DNA of 64,000 nt from Oscillatoria princeps RMCB-10 (GCA_019359235.1 JAHHHT010000005.1:248001-312000); one strand, 5' to 3'. Shown: positions 47,809-56,992, counted from the stretch's first letter. Made by a program: numbers and translations. The notes: generated from the sequence alone by a model not told the origin.

Positions 47809-48656
47809 TACTCCTGTCCGGAGAGGGCAATTTCTGTTACGGCTTGGTTAGCGATAGCTCCCAGTCCCACCTGCTCTAGCAGCTGTCTCCACTGGGCGGC
47901 TACGGTTGAATCACTGGGTTGCTTTTGCCTTAATTCGGCTAGGGTTGCCAGGGTATCGTACCAAACCCCCTGGGCTCCGTACAGCTTGACAAGTTCCAGA
48001 GACGCTCCCAACTTTTGCTTGCTGAGCATTTCTGGAGCCGGTTCAACTCGTTTAACCCACCCCGTTACCCCAGAAGTGTCCGCTCGCAGTCGCTTTCCGC
48101 TTTCGGTAACGATAAAAAACCACTTGTAGTTCTTGCCCACCTCTAGTTCCGGTGCCGCTTCCGGTAGTTGGAAGCTGACAATCCCCCCACTTCTAGGAAT
48201 CTCGATTCTAGTCTGGTAGTGGGGGTTCTGGTTTTCGTCTTGCAGACTAAAAAATACCTGTTTTCCCTTGCCGGTCTGCGCCGGCGGAACGTAAACAAAA
48301 AACGTCGGACGTGCCGCTACTGTTCGCCCGATGTTCGTTTCTGGCATCAGGGCGACGAGCGAGGCGGCATCTCCCCGGCTGGCTGCTGCGGTCGAATCGC
48401 TCGGGGCGGCGTCGTCGGGAGGCTGAAATGTCCCCTCCCCACGGGACGCTCCTCCTGTCGAGTCTTTTGGTGCGGAATCTTCCGGCGGCTGGAATACTTG
48501 GCTGACAAGCACCGGGCCCGATAGGGTCTGACCTGCCATTTCAGGAGATGACCGCGCCTGTACCGGCGAGAGCAATCCACCACCGAGCCCCAGGGCACCG
48601 GCTAGAGTGACTGAAGCCAGCTTCAGAGGAATTGACCCGTTGCGTTTAGGAGTCAT
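47808..48656 (-). CDS. DUF928 exported protein
   Basis: 282 residues. Signal peptide (about 1-34, ending SPVQA), then two tandem 22-residue acidic repeats (FQPPEDSAPKDSTGGASRGE and FQPPDDAAPSDSTAAASRGD, about 54-97). The DUF928 domain follows (RPTFFVYVPPAQTGKGKQVFFSLQDEN, VGKNYKWFFIVTESG, LVKLYGAQGVWYDTLATLAELR). DUF928 is a cyanobacterial family of unknown function often found next to CHASE2 and CHAT genes. The ATG at 48656 follows GGAGAG. Its stop overlaps the CHASE2 kinase start (TAATG). Confidence 0.88.
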   Translation of the reverse strand: MTPKRNGSIPLKLASVTLAGALGLGGGLLSPVQARSSPEMAGQTLSGPVLVSQVFQPPEDSAPKDSTGGASRGEGTFQPPDDAAPSDSTAAASRGDAASLVALMPETNIGRTVAARPTFFVYVPPAQTGKGKQVFFSLQDENQNPHYQTRIEIPRSGGIVSFQLPEAAPELEVGKNYKWFFIVTESGKRLRADTSGVTGWVKRVEPAPEMLSKQKLGASLELVKLYGAQGVWYDTLATLAELRQKQPSDSTVAAQWRQLLEQVGLGAIANQAVTEIALSGQE

Positions 48657-49014
48657 AAACAAGCTCTCCAAAGACTTTTCTTTATTAGTTTACCATTGCT
48701 CTTTCAAAAAAGATCCGTATTCTCCCTTAATTAATGTTGCTCTCGCACTACTTTATAAAAAATTTATATTTAGTTGGGCAAGTTGTTCTAAGTCTGCCGA
48801 TTTTGTAAGGCAGGGTTCCGTCAGCTATGATATATATCAGGGCCTTTGGGAATTTTGTTATTTAAAATACACCCGGTTGCGAAAGTTTTAGTTAACATTA
48901 TATTATGGTTATGTAAAGAAGTTTGTATTCTCTGATACTCTTTGAGCGGGAATACCTCCTGAAGGGGGTTTGGGAAGCAGTGGGGTGCGGCGGGACGCAC
49001 CCCACAAAGGACAG
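48657..49014. other. AT-rich gap between the CHAT and DUF928 genes
   Basis: 358 bases, notably AT-rich at 48700-48930, probably holding the promoter of the DUF928-kinase operon. A palindrome GGGTGCG-gcgg-gaCGCACCCC lies at about 48980-49005, just after the CHAT stop, and may terminate it. Confidence 0.55.
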
Positions 49015-51660
49015 TTACAGCCAATTGCCCACCAAGACAAACGGTGCCCAGAAAAAGGGATGCTTGTATTGGCGCGAGTTTAACAGCGCCAGCTGGGCTT
49101 GGCGGACAGCTTGGGCTTTGGTAATATTGCGTTTGCTTAAAGTTCTGTAAAAATCTGTCATAAACTGGGCCGTAGAGTCGTCTTTGATCGACCACAGGGT
49201 TGCTACAGTGCTCCTGGCCCCCGATCGCAGGGCTAATCCCGCCAGTCCCAAGGTGGCTCGCTTGTCACCGGCAGCCGTTTCGCAAGCGCTGAGCACCAGC
49301 AATTGAATCGAGTTGGAGTTTCTCTGTCCCCTGGGCTGCAAAAATGCCTGCAAATCTTTTACATTGATGCGCCCATCCCAGGTCAGGAGAAAAGTGTCTT
49401 CAGCATTAGAGCTGAACTGGCCGTGGGTGGCGAGGTGAACCACCTCAAAGTCCGACCCGGCAATCAGGTGCTGGAACGTCGCGGTGGTAAAATTCTGATT
49501 CAGGAGTACCAACGCCTGCACCTCTGAGGCGATTTGCTTCACTTCAAAATTGACCCCTGGCAGGGCTGCAAAGCCTTGTCGCGACTCGGTCAAACCGGCG
49601 GTTAACGCTGTTAAATTTTTCCTGGAGAGGGCTTGCGGAGAGAGGAGGTGCAGCCCGGAGCTGAGGGCAATGCTGTACTTCTCTACTAGATATTGCTTGC
49701 CATCGTAGAGAGCGGCCATCGGCAGATTCCGGAAAGAACCATCGGGGATAAACACCAGCGTTTCCACGCCACTTTCAGCCAGCATCGTTTCTGCCGGTCG
49801 GATCAGCCAGTCATAGACTCGCCCCAGCAGGCGCAAGCGCTCCTCGTTAGAGAACGCCAGGTTTACAGATTCTGCTGCCCGATCTGCAATCTCTTCCACT
49901 TCCTGTGCCGGCAGGTTCGTCGTGTAGTGGCGCAAAGGCTGGCCCGGAATTGACAGGATAACCTCCAGCCGGTCTGCTAAAATAATCGGATAGATTACCG
50001 CCGCTTTTTTATCAATATCGTCAATCCCGACCGGCTGGGCCTCCAAACAAGCGTCTCGAAAGTAATTGTCCAGTTCCGCCACCCGCAGCGATTCCATTAA
50101 ATCCCGGGCTTGTTTGAGGTTTTTCTGACTCACCGCCTCTTGGGGCATGAGCAATTGGGAGATGGGGGTTGCGGACTTTTTCCCCGTCTTGAAGTCAGGG
50201 GGTTGCAGCAGCAAACTCACCAGATCGCGATACACCGGCTCGACCGTTTCTGTGAAAGTAAACTGAACCTCGGAATTGATGGCTGCTAAATCGCTGCGCA
50301 GGGATTGCAGGGTTTTAACCGCTTGAGTGTAAGCCGAAATCGCGCCGGCGGTATCTCCCTCCTGTTTGAGAATCCGCCCCAGCTGCCAAAAACCGCGAGC
50401 CTCGATATCAGAAGCGTCAATTTTTTGGGCGATTTCTAGGGATCGCTCCGTCAGGTTTTTGGCTTCCCGCCACTGGCGCGTCTGTTCGTAAAGCTTTCCC
50501 AGCTGCAAAAGCGCATAAGCTTCCGCTCGCGCATCCCGCAGCGCTCTCGCCTCACCCACCGCTTTCGCTAACAGTTGAGCGATCTCTTGGGAGTTGGGCA
50601 AAGCGCACGGCGCACTCGCGCAGTCAGCGCCGGCCTTTGATTTTAGCCCCATGTTCGCCAGACTGCCGGCAAAGTTCACATAAGCGTAAACAGAGGAGCG
50701 ACTGGAGGGCAGATTGGCTAGCTCGGGCTGGATTTGTGGCACCAAAGCTCGCGCCCCCTCCCAATCTTCGGTTTCAAGACTCAAGCTCAATTGGTTGAGC
50801 AGCGCTTCCACTTTATGGATACCGCTTTTGGCAGTCATAGCCGCCTGCCCGTAGTATTTTAAAGCCGCCTCACTGTCTTGCAAATCTCTGGAAGTATTGC
50901 CCAGACTTAACAGCGTGGCGCTCGTATCTGCCGGTGAGTTGAGGCGCTGGTAAATTGCCAAACTTTCCTCTAAGATTTCTTTGGCTTCCTTCGCTGAGCC
51001 GGCCACTTGCAGGGCGGCCCCCAAACTTCTCAACCCGTCCGCTTTCAGGAAGGAATCCGGCAGGGAGCGCAGCTGTTCGCGCACCCGCTCTAAAATGTCT
51101 TTTGACCTCTTGTATATCCCCAAGCTTTGCCATGCTTGGGCTTGGTTAATCTGGCTGCCGGGGATGCCGGTTTCATCCCCAGCTTGCCTGTAGGCTTTTT
51201 CTGCCTGCTGCCAGCTCTCTAGGGCGGCTTCAGTCTGTCCAGTTGCGAGCTGGAGACTTCCCTGAGTGTTCAGCGCTTCAGCCAAAACTGCCGCTGTTTG
51301 TCTGTCGGGGTTTGACTGATTTGGCAAGAGATTTAGACTGTCGGAGATCGCTTTTTTCGCCCGCACCCACTCTCCCAAATTTTGATAAGCCAGTGACAGG
51401 TAGCTTAAAATCAGTGCTTGGTTGAGCCGGTCGCCTTTAGCTTCGCAATCTCGAACCGCTTGCTGCCAGATTGCTGCCGCTTCAGACAATTTCCCACTTT
51501 CATAGAGCTGTTTTCCCTGTTCGATTAAACTTGAGGCGTCGCCGGCTGCGAAACTAGCCACGGAAGCCGGCTTTTGCTGTAGCGCCACGGCTGCCGGTGC
51601 GGCTGTCACCAACAGCAGACTGAGCCAGCCCAAACAGATTTTTAAGTGGGTTTCTTTCAT
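49015..51660 (-). CDS. Secreted TPR-CHAT caspase-like protein
   Basis: 881 residues. Signal peptide (about 1-26, LGWLSLLLVTAAPAAVA), about ten TPR units (roughly 45-450: GKLSEAAAIWQQAV, QNLGEWVRAKKAISD), then a CHAT domain ending in a dyad of His746 (HLATHGQF) and Cys793 (LSACETAAGD). It lacks the haemagglutinin secretion domain of the 16-25 kb paralogues and would reach the periplasm by a normal signal peptide. Gene order with DUF928, CHASE2 kinase and RR-kinase suggests that the peptidase and sensor belong to one signalling system. Substrate unknown. It is not a CRISPR-associated Craspase: no cas genes are nearby. Confidence 0.93.
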   Translation of the reverse strand: MKETHLKICLGWLSLLLVTAAPAAVALQQKPASVASFAAGDASSLIEQGKQLYESGKLSEAAAIWQQAVRDCEAKGDRLNQALILSYLSLAYQNLGEWVRAKKAISDSLNLLPNQSNPDRQTAAVLAEALNTQGSLQLATGQTEAALESWQQAEKAYRQAGDETGIPGSQINQAQAWQSLGIYKRSKDILERVREQLRSLPDSFLKADGLRSLGAALQVAGSAKEAKEILEESLAIYQRLNSPADTSATLLSLGNTSRDLQDSEAALKYYGQAAMTAKSGIHKVEALLNQLSLSLETEDWEGARALVPQIQPELANLPSSRSSVYAYVNFAGSLANMGLKSKAGADCASAPCALPNSQEIAQLLAKAVGEARALRDARAEAYALLQLGKLYEQTRQWREAKNLTERSLEIAQKIDASDIEARGFWQLGRILKQEGDTAGAISAYTQAVKTLQSLRSDLAAINSEVQFTFTETVEPVYRDLVSLLLQPPDFKTGKKSATPISQLLMPQEAVSQKNLKQARDLMESLRVAELDNYFRDACLEAQPVGIDDIDKKAAVIYPIILADRLEVILSIPGQPLRHYTTNLPAQEVEEIADRAAESVNLAFSNEERLRLLGRVYDWLIRPAETMLAESGVETLVFIPDGSFRNLPMAALYDGKQYLVEKYSIALSSGLHLLSPQALSRKNLTALTAGLTESRQGFAALPGVNFEVKQIASEVQALVLLNQNFTTATFQHLIAGSDFEVVHLATHGQFSSNAEDTFLLTWDGRINVKDLQAFLQPRGQRNSNSIQLLVLSACETAAGDKRATLGLAGLALRSGARSTVATLWSIKDDSTAQFMTDFYRTLSKRNITKAQAVRQAQLALLNSRQYKHPFFWAPFVLVGNWL

Positions 51661-51849
51661 AACTTACATTCCCCTAAATTACATGTTTGTAGCCGGCAAT
51701 ACTTGGCCCGCCGGCTGGCTGGCTTCCCTGGCCCAACATTAGGCCCGCCCAGTATAGATTTAGGGCCAATTGCTACCGACTGAATTATAAAATACGAAGT
51801 TTAAAGTTTGATTAAGGGTAAGTAAAAAAAAACAAGTGTGGTAGAGTAA

Positions 51850-52181
51850 AAAACGTTGAAATTGCACTCCTGACTGGCCCGAGGCGGAAGCGCCCGGGAC
51901 TGCCGACGGGAGTTCAAGCTGTTGCCGTGTAGAGAAGTTTACCTATCAAGGAGAAACTCGCTCGCTGGCCTATTAAAATAGGGGGCCATTGAGATGACCA
52001 AAACAGGATTTGTGGTGGTGTTCGCCGATCCGACTGACAGTCCGCTTGGCGAGCCAAGTCCGAGCCGGTTCAAGCGAAGCTGTACACGAAGGCGAAGTTT
52101 GAGAGGTTGAGAAGTCGCCAGAACGAGCGCTTATTGACAGCGCGGCGATTTTCACGCCTCCCGAAACTTCGGGAATTTTTT
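51850..52181 (+). ncRNA. Candidate structured small RNA or leader ending in an intrinsic terminator
   Basis: Inferred, not recognised as a known class. A GC-rich, helix-forming stretch follows an AT-rich promoter-like zone and ends in a hairpin plus T6. It does not show the signature words of RNase P RNA, tmRNA, SRP RNA or common riboswitches. Boundaries are approximate at the 5' side. It could be an independent sRNA or an attenuator leader of the PAL operon. Confidence 0.3.
52159..52181 (+). terminator. Intrinsic terminator upstream of the PAL gene
   Basis: TCCCGA-aact-TCGGGA followed by ATTTTTT: a textbook stem-loop plus U-tract on the plus strand, about 290 bases before the PAL start. No plus-strand protein gene ends here, which argues for a non-coding transcript or leader. 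Confidence 0.75.
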
Positions 52182-52469
52182 CACAACGCAATAATGCAGG
52201 GAAAGCGGGTTGGTACGAGCGCCCGAGGATAGGTGCGCGAGCGTGACAGACCCGCCCTAGCTAGCCTGCTTATTAGCCACAGGACAGAGGTGCGGCAGTG
52301 CCGCGCCCTGCCCGGGGGCTGTATTCTGGCGGTTTTTTCCGCTGGATAAATTTGCTTTACTGATTAACGCTGTTTTGATGGGACTGAATGCCGACCGGCT
52401 TCAGTTGCGAGGGTTTTTTGCGCTTAATTTTGCTTAATTTTCTCTCATTTAACGCTTGGAGGTTGAGGA

Positions 52470-54173
52470 ATGACCAATTTCACCTTTTCTGGCTTTCGTC
52501 AAGAGATGTCTCTCTCTAACAATCGCTCCGGGTCTGTGAGCGTTGGCGGCAAAAAGCTGACTCTGGAAGATGTCGTGAGGGTGGCGCGTCACCGCACGCG
52601 GGTGCGCCTTTCCACAAAAGGTGAGGTAGGCCGGCGCGTTCAGGCGTCCTGCGACTATATCGCGGAGGCGGTTGCATCGGGAAAACCCGTTTATGGAGTC
52701 ACAACCGGCTTTGGCGGCATGGCCAACACTCGCATCTCGGCTGAAGAAGCTGCTGAGCTGCAAAACAACCTGATTCGGTTTCTTAAAGTGGGGGCGGGGA
52801 AACGCTTGCCGGTTGCCGACATTCGGGCTGCCATGCTGTTGCGGATTAACTCGCACCTCTACGGCGCTTCGGGGATTCGCCTGGAACTGATCGAGCGCAT
52901 GGCGGCGTTTCTCAATGGAGGAGTCACGCCCCACGTTTGCGAGTTCGGCTCGATTGGGGCGTCGGGCGACCTCGCGCCGCTGGCTTATATCACAGGGGCG
53001 CTCATCGGTCTGGATGAGCGGTTCACCGTGGACTTTAACGGTCAGGAAATGTCCGCCCTCAAAGCCCTGGAACTGCTGGAACTGTCCAGATTGCAGCTGC
53101 TTCCCAAAGAAGGGCTGGCGGCGGTGAATGGCACTTCTGTGATGGCCGGCATTGCGGCTTTGTGCGTCTGGGACGCGCAAATTTTGCTGGCTCTGGCTCT
53201 GGGGGCGCACGCTTTGATGGTTCAGGGGCTGAGCGGGACAAACCAATCGTTTCACCCGTTTATCCACGCCCTCAAACCTCACCCGGGACAGCGGTGGTGC
53301 GCTGACCGAATGCTGGCTTTGCTAGCCGGCTCCCACTTGATTCGGGATGAGTTGAGCGGTGAGTGCGAGCGCCCCGTTCAGGAATTGATTCAAGACCGCT
53401 ATTCGCTGCGCTGTTTGCCCCAGTATATCGGGCCGGTTGTGGATGACTTAGCTCATGTTGCCAGCGCCATTCAAATAGAAATGAATTCGGCTACCGACAA
53501 TCCGCTGATTGATGCGGAAAATCAAACCAGCTACCACGGGGGGAATTTTCTCGGGGAGTATGTGGGCGTCGGGATGGACAAGCTGCGCTACGCTTTGGGA
53601 CTGCTGGCCAAACATCTGGACGTGCAAATTGCCCTGCTGGTTGCGCCGGAGTTTAATAATGGCCTGCCGGCATCTCTAGCCGGCAACCCAGAGCGGAAAG
53701 TCAACATGGGATTGAAGGGGTTACAAATCGCCGGCAATTCCATGATGCCGCTCCTGAGTTTTTACGGGAATTCTATCGCTGACCGCTTTCCCACGCACGC
53801 GGAACAGTTCAACCAGAACATCAACAGCCAGGGGTTTAACTCGGCGAATTTAGCGCGGCGCTCTATCGAAATTTTTCAGCAGTATATGGCCATTACCCTG
53901 ATTTTTGGGGTGCAGGCGGCAGATTTGCGGACGTATCGAGTCGCTGGCCATTACGACGCTCGCGAGTGCCTGTCTGAGGCGACTGTGCTTTTATATAATG
54001 CTGTGCGCGAGGTAGCCGGCAAGCCTCCTTCGGCAGACCGGCCTTTCATTTGGGATGATAGCGAGCAGTTCCTGGATGAATATATCGCCACAATCGCTGC
54101 TGACATTGCGGCGGAGGGGCTGACTGTGGGAGCTGTTGGGGAAGTTTTTGCGCATTTGAGGGACTTTCAATGA
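52470..54173 (+). CDS. Phenylalanine ammonia-lyase (cyanobacterial PAL type)
   Basis: MIO-dependent lyase, 567 residues, closely resembling the Anabaena PAL in length and sequence. It removes ammonia from L-Phe to give trans-cinnamate. The cofactor forms from Ala164-Ser165-Gly166 in FGSIGASGDLAP, and the catalytic Tyr is Tyr75 in VYGVTTGFGG. The substrate-selectivity pair is Phe104-Leu105 (RFLKVGAG), which in known enzymes favours Phe; a His there would favour Tyr. RDELSGECERPVQELIQDRYSLRCLPQYIG is also conserved. It has a strong Shine-Dalgarno and overlaps the next gene by four bases (ATGA). Histidine ammonia-lyase is the main alternative, but the selectivity residues and the CoA ligase partner argue for PAL. 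Confidence 0.92.
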   Translation: MTNFTFSGFRQEMSLSNNRSGSVSVGGKKLTLEDVVRVARHRTRVRLSTKGEVGRRVQASCDYIAEAVASGKPVYGVTTGFGGMANTRISAEEAAELQNNLIRFLKVGAGKRLPVADIRAAMLLRINSHLYGASGIRLELIERMAAFLNGGVTPHVCEFGSIGASGDLAPLAYITGALIGLDERFTVDFNGQEMSALKALELLELSRLQLLPKEGLAAVNGTSVMAGIAALCVWDAQILLALALGAHALMVQGLSGTNQSFHPFIHALKPHPGQRWCADRMLALLAGSHLIRDELSGECERPVQELIQDRYSLRCLPQYIGPVVDDLAHVASAIQIEMNSATDNPLIDAENQTSYHGGNFLGEYVGVGMDKLRYALGLLAKHLDVQIALLVAPEFNNGLPASLAGNPERKVNMGLKGLQIAGNSMMPLLSFYGNSIADRFPTHAEQFNQNINSQGFNSANLARRSIEIFQQYMAITLIFGVQAADLRTYRVAGHYDARECLSEATVLLYNAVREVAGKPPSADRPFIWDDSEQFLDEYIATIAADIAAEGLTVGAVGEVFAHLRDFQ

Positions 54174-55735
54174 ACGTTGCTGAAAATGTGGCTCGGGGGA
54201 GCCGGCTGTTCCCTGACAAACCGGCTCTGATTTTTGAGAGCATGTCTTTTACCTACAAGCAGTTGAATGGGGCGGCGAACCGCGTGGCGAATGGGTTGCG
54301 CCGGCTGGGGATTGAGCCTGGGGATCGCGTGGCGCTCATGCTGCCCAACATTCCCGAATTTGTGTTTTGCTATTTGGGGATTTTGAAGGCTGGAGCGATT
54401 GCGGTTTCGCTGAATGTGATGCTGAAATGCGACGAGGTTAAGTTTATCCTCAATGACTGTGAGGCTAAGGTCTTGATTGTTGCGGAGGTTTCCCGCGAGA
54501 ATGTGCCGCCGGCTTGCCGCTATCTCAGGCAGGTTTTGACTGTCCGAGATAGCGCCGGCAGGAGCTTAGCGGCGCTCAGTGAAAGTGGCCGGTTTGCCAG
54601 TCTGGAAGAGTTGATGGCCAGCGCTTCTAGTGAGGGGCAAGCAATGGATATGGAGCCGAACGCGCCGGCTGCTATTATTTACACTTCTGGAACGACGGGA
54701 TTCCCTAAAGGGGCGATCCTGTCTCACGGAAATGTGGTTTCTAACAGTTATGCGGCTAACCACTGCTGCAGGATGCGGCGCGAGGACAAGTTTTTGCTCT
54801 ATTTGCCGCTGTTTCACTGTTTTGGCCAGAACTTTATTCTGAATGCGGGACTGAATGTGTGCGCTACGATTGTTCTGCAGCGCCGGTTTGACGCGGTGGA
54901 AACGCTGAAGGCGATTGCTGATTGCGAGATTACGATGTTTTTTGGGGTGCCGCCGGTTTTTATTAAACTGCTGGCCTTGCCGGCAAGCGGTTGGGATTTG
55001 AGTTCTGTGCGCTATTACTTTACGGCGGCTGCTTCTATGCCGGTGGAGGTGGCGCGACAGTGGCAAAGCCGGTATGGCAAACCTATCTATGAAGGGTACG
55101 GTTTGACGGAAACTTCCCCTTTTGCCAGCTACAATAACGACTTGCAATACAAGCTGGGCACGATTGGCACTCCGATTGAAAATGTGGAGATGAAAGTCGT
55201 GGATGCGGAAGGTCGCGAAGTTGAGCCGGGAGAAGTCGGGGAAATTGTGGTTCGGGGGCCAAATGTGATGCTGGGCTATTGGAATCGTCCGGAGGAAACT
55301 GAGCGAGTCCTTCAAAATGGCTGGCTGCATACCGGCGATTTGGGAAAGACGGATGCGCAAGGGTATTTCTATCTTGTTGACCGCTTGAAGGACATGATTA
55401 ATATGTCGGGATTTAAGGTGTATCCGGCGGAAGTGGAGCGGGTGCTTTACGAACACCCAGCGGTGCGGGAAGCGGCGGTTTTCGGGGTGCCAGACCCGGA
55501 AAAAGGTGAGCGAGTTGTGGCCCACGTTCGCTTGCGGGACGGCTGGGAGATTTTGCCTGCCGATTTGCAGGCTTTCTGTCGGGAGCGAATCGCTACTTAT
55601 AAGGTGCCGCAAGTGATTAAGTTTGTGGGTTCGATTCCTAAAAATCCGACTGGAAAGGTGTTGAAGCGGCTGCTGCGGGAGCGGGAAATGGGGCTGCCGG
55701 TGGTGGGGACTGAGCCATTGCCGGTGTCTGGGTAA
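54170..55735 (+). CDS. 4-coumarate/cinnamate:CoA ligase-like acyl-CoA synthetase
   Basis: ANL-superfamily adenylating enzyme of 521 residues. The AMP-binding P-loop is YTSGTTGFPKG, followed by YGLTETSPF, the HTGDLG hinge-region motif and C-terminal catalytic Lys in PKNPTGKVLKRLL. Start codon and PAL stop share ATGA, so translation is coupled; the natural substrate is therefore probably cinnamate, giving cinnamoyl-CoA. Sequence alone would also allow a medium- or long-chain fatty acid. PAL with a CoA or ACP ligase is known from bacterial stilbene (StlA/StlB) and enterocin (EncP/EncN) pathways. All key residues appear intact. Confidence 0.9.
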   Translation: MNVAENVARGSRLFPDKPALIFESMSFTYKQLNGAANRVANGLRRLGIEPGDRVALMLPNIPEFVFCYLGILKAGAIAVSLNVMLKCDEVKFILNDCEAKVLIVAEVSRENVPPACRYLRQVLTVRDSAGRSLAALSESGRFASLEELMASASSEGQAMDMEPNAPAAIIYTSGTTGFPKGAILSHGNVVSNSYAANHCCRMRREDKFLLYLPLFHCFGQNFILNAGLNVCATIVLQRRFDAVETLKAIADCEITMFFGVPPVFIKLLALPASGWDLSSVRYYFTAAASMPVEVARQWQSRYGKPIYEGYGLTETSPFASYNNDLQYKLGTIGTPIENVEMKVVDAEGREVEPGEVGEIVVRGPNVMLGYWNRPEETERVLQNGWLHTGDLGKTDAQGYFYLVDRLKDMINMSGFKVYPAEVERVLYEHPAVREAAVFGVPDPEKGERVVAHVRLRDGWEILPADLQAFCRERIATYKVPQVIKFVGSIPKNPTGKVLKRLLREREMGLPVVGTEPLPVSG

Positions 55736-55754
55736 TATCGGGTCAAACTGATCC

Positions 55755-55785
55755 CCCCTAACCCCCCCTTAAAAAGGGGGGGACT
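55755..55785. repeat. C-tract/G-tract hairpin between the CoA ligase and DAHP synthase genes
   Basis: CCCCCCCTTaaAAAGGGGGGG, flanked by two GATCCCCCCTA words (about 55751 and 55798). A dispersed cyanobacterial repeat and possible weak terminator in the 96-base gap. Confidence 0.65.
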
Positions 55786-55831
55786 GGAAAAGGCTCGATC
55801 CCCCCTAACCAATAGCTGGAGCAAGATTGAA

Positions 55832-56992
55832 ATGATTTTAAGGACTAACATGCCATCTACTATCGCGACTGAATCTGGCGAGAAAACCCTCGCCCAATGG
55901 CCGGCTCCCACACCGGCTGGCGCTACTCTTTTCGATTTGGCCAGTGAGAAGAATCTCGTCTGTCCGCTCTATCAGTGCCGAGTTTTGCTGTCTCCGCAAG
56001 AGTTGTGGGAGAAGTTTCCCCTGACGGAACCGGCAGCTCAAACTGTGATGAAGGGACGCTGGGGAATTGAACGCATCTTGGATGGAGTTGACCGGCGCAA
56101 GTTTCTCGTGGTTGGCCCTTGTTCGATTCACGACCCAGTGGCTGCTATTGAGTATGCCTGGAAGTTGAAACAGTTGGCGGATTCGGTGGCGGATAAGCTG
56201 CTGGTGGTGATGCGGGTTTATCTGGAAAAGCCCCGCACGGTTCTGGGTTGGAAGGGGCTGATTAATGACCCGGATCTGGATGGGTCGTGTCAGATAGAAA
56301 AGGGCCTGGAAATGGCCCGCGCCCTCTGTTTGCAGATTTTGGAAATGGGTCTGCCGGTGGCGACGGAGGTTCTCTCTTGTGTGGCGGTTCCCTATATTTC
56401 TGATTTGCTGTGTTGGGCGGCGATTGGGGCTCGCACGGTGGAGTCCCAAATTCACCGCGAAATGGCCAGCGGGTTGCGGGTGCCGGTGGGCTTGAAAAAT
56501 CGCACTGATGGCAATATTCAGGTGGCGCTCCAGGCAATTCAAGCTGTTCGCGCCCCTCAAGGTTTTTTGGGGATTGATGGCCAAGGGCGGGCTTGCTTTG
56601 TTCGGTCTGGGGGAAATCCTTACAGTCACTTGGTTTTGCGCGGCGGTGGGGGTCAGGTTCACTCCGATCCCTCGGTGATTGGGGGTGTGAGGTCGCAATT
56701 GGAAGAGCTGCAGCTGCCGGCAAATATTGTTGTGGACTGCAGTCACGGCAATTCTAATAAGGATCACCGCAAGCAAAAGGAGGTTTTTTGCCGGTTGGTT
56801 GAGCTGATGGCTGCCGGTGAACGGGCTCTGGTGGGCCTGATGCTGGAGTCGAATCTGTTTGAGGGCAGTCAGCCGATTCCGTCCCGGCGGGAAGAGCTGA
56901 AATATGGGGTGTCGGTAACTGATAAATGTCTGGGTTGGGAGGAGACGGAGGAGTTGATTTTGGGAGCTTATAAACTGCTGCCCCAAATGTAG
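55832..56992 (+). CDS. DAHP synthase, class I (AroG/F/H type)
   Basis: 3-deoxy-D-arabino-heptulosonate-7-phosphate synthase, the entry step of the shikimate pathway (PEP + erythrose-4-phosphate). 386 residues with KFLVVGPCSIHDPVAAIEYA, MRVYLEKPRTVLGWKGLIND, EVLSCVAVPYISDLLCWAAIGARTVESQ, GLKNRTDGN, VDCSHGNSNKDH and GVSVTDKCLGW, all typical of the AroG family. A second ATG at 55850 has the better Shine-Dalgarno (AAGGA) and may be the true start. Position right behind PAL and the ligase suggests a dedicated, perhaps differently feedback-regulated copy that feeds Phe to the pathway, as in scytonemin clusters; the housekeeping role cannot be excluded. Confidence 0.95.
   Translation: MILRTNMPSTIATESGEKTLAQWPAPTPAGATLFDLASEKNLVCPLYQCRVLLSPQELWEKFPLTEPAAQTVMKGRWGIERILDGVDRRKFLVVGPCSIHDPVAAIEYAWKLKQLADSVADKLLVVMRVYLEKPRTVLGWKGLINDPDLDGSCQIEKGLEMARALCLQILEMGLPVATEVLSCVAVPYISDLLCWAAIGARTVESQIHREMASGLRVPVGLKNRTDGNIQVALQAIQAVRAPQGFLGIDGQGRACFVRSGGNPYSHLVLRGGGGQVHSDPSVIGGVRSQLEELQLPANIVVDCSHGNSNKDHRKQKEVFCRLVELMAAGERALVGLMLESNLFEGSQPIPSRREELKYGVSVTDKCLGWEETEELILGAYKLLPQM

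Larger units (their letters stand above)
51661..52469. other. Long structured region upstream of the PAL gene
   Basis: 809 bases with no convincing protein gene. The AT-rich left part (51770-51850) probably holds promoters for both directions. 51840-52310 is GC-rich with many possible helices: CCCG-a-GGCG-gaag-CGCC-CGGG (51880-51900) nested in ACTCC/GGAGT, an intrinsic terminator (52159-52181), GCGGGT/ACCCGC (52205-52255) and GTGCGGC-agt-GCCGCGC (about 52291-52307). The last 80 bases carry a duplicated GCTTAATTTT and the PAL Shine-Dalgarno GGAGG. Confidence 0.6.

Noticed and set aside
49015-51660. Type III-E CRISPR Craspase (TPR-CHAT)
   Set aside because: Same domain pair, but there is a signal peptide and the neighbours are DUF928 and kinases, not gRAMP/Cas7-11 or a CRISPR array.
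51850-52181. RNase P RNA, tmRNA, SRP RNA or group II intron fragment upstream of PAL
   Set aside because: Signature sequences of these RNAs are not present; kept only as an unknown structured RNA candidate.
52449-53282. Long minus-strand frame opposite PAL (277 codons), and similar long antisense frames opposite bioB, DAHP synthase and the ligase
   Set aside because: They mirror the codon pattern of the real genes, lack domains and are rich in His/Arg/Gln as expected of antisense shadows.
52470-54173. Histidine ammonia-lyase
   Set aside because: Phe-Leu at the selectivity site, close likeness to the Anabaena PAL and coupling to a CoA ligase favour PAL; no hut genes nearby.
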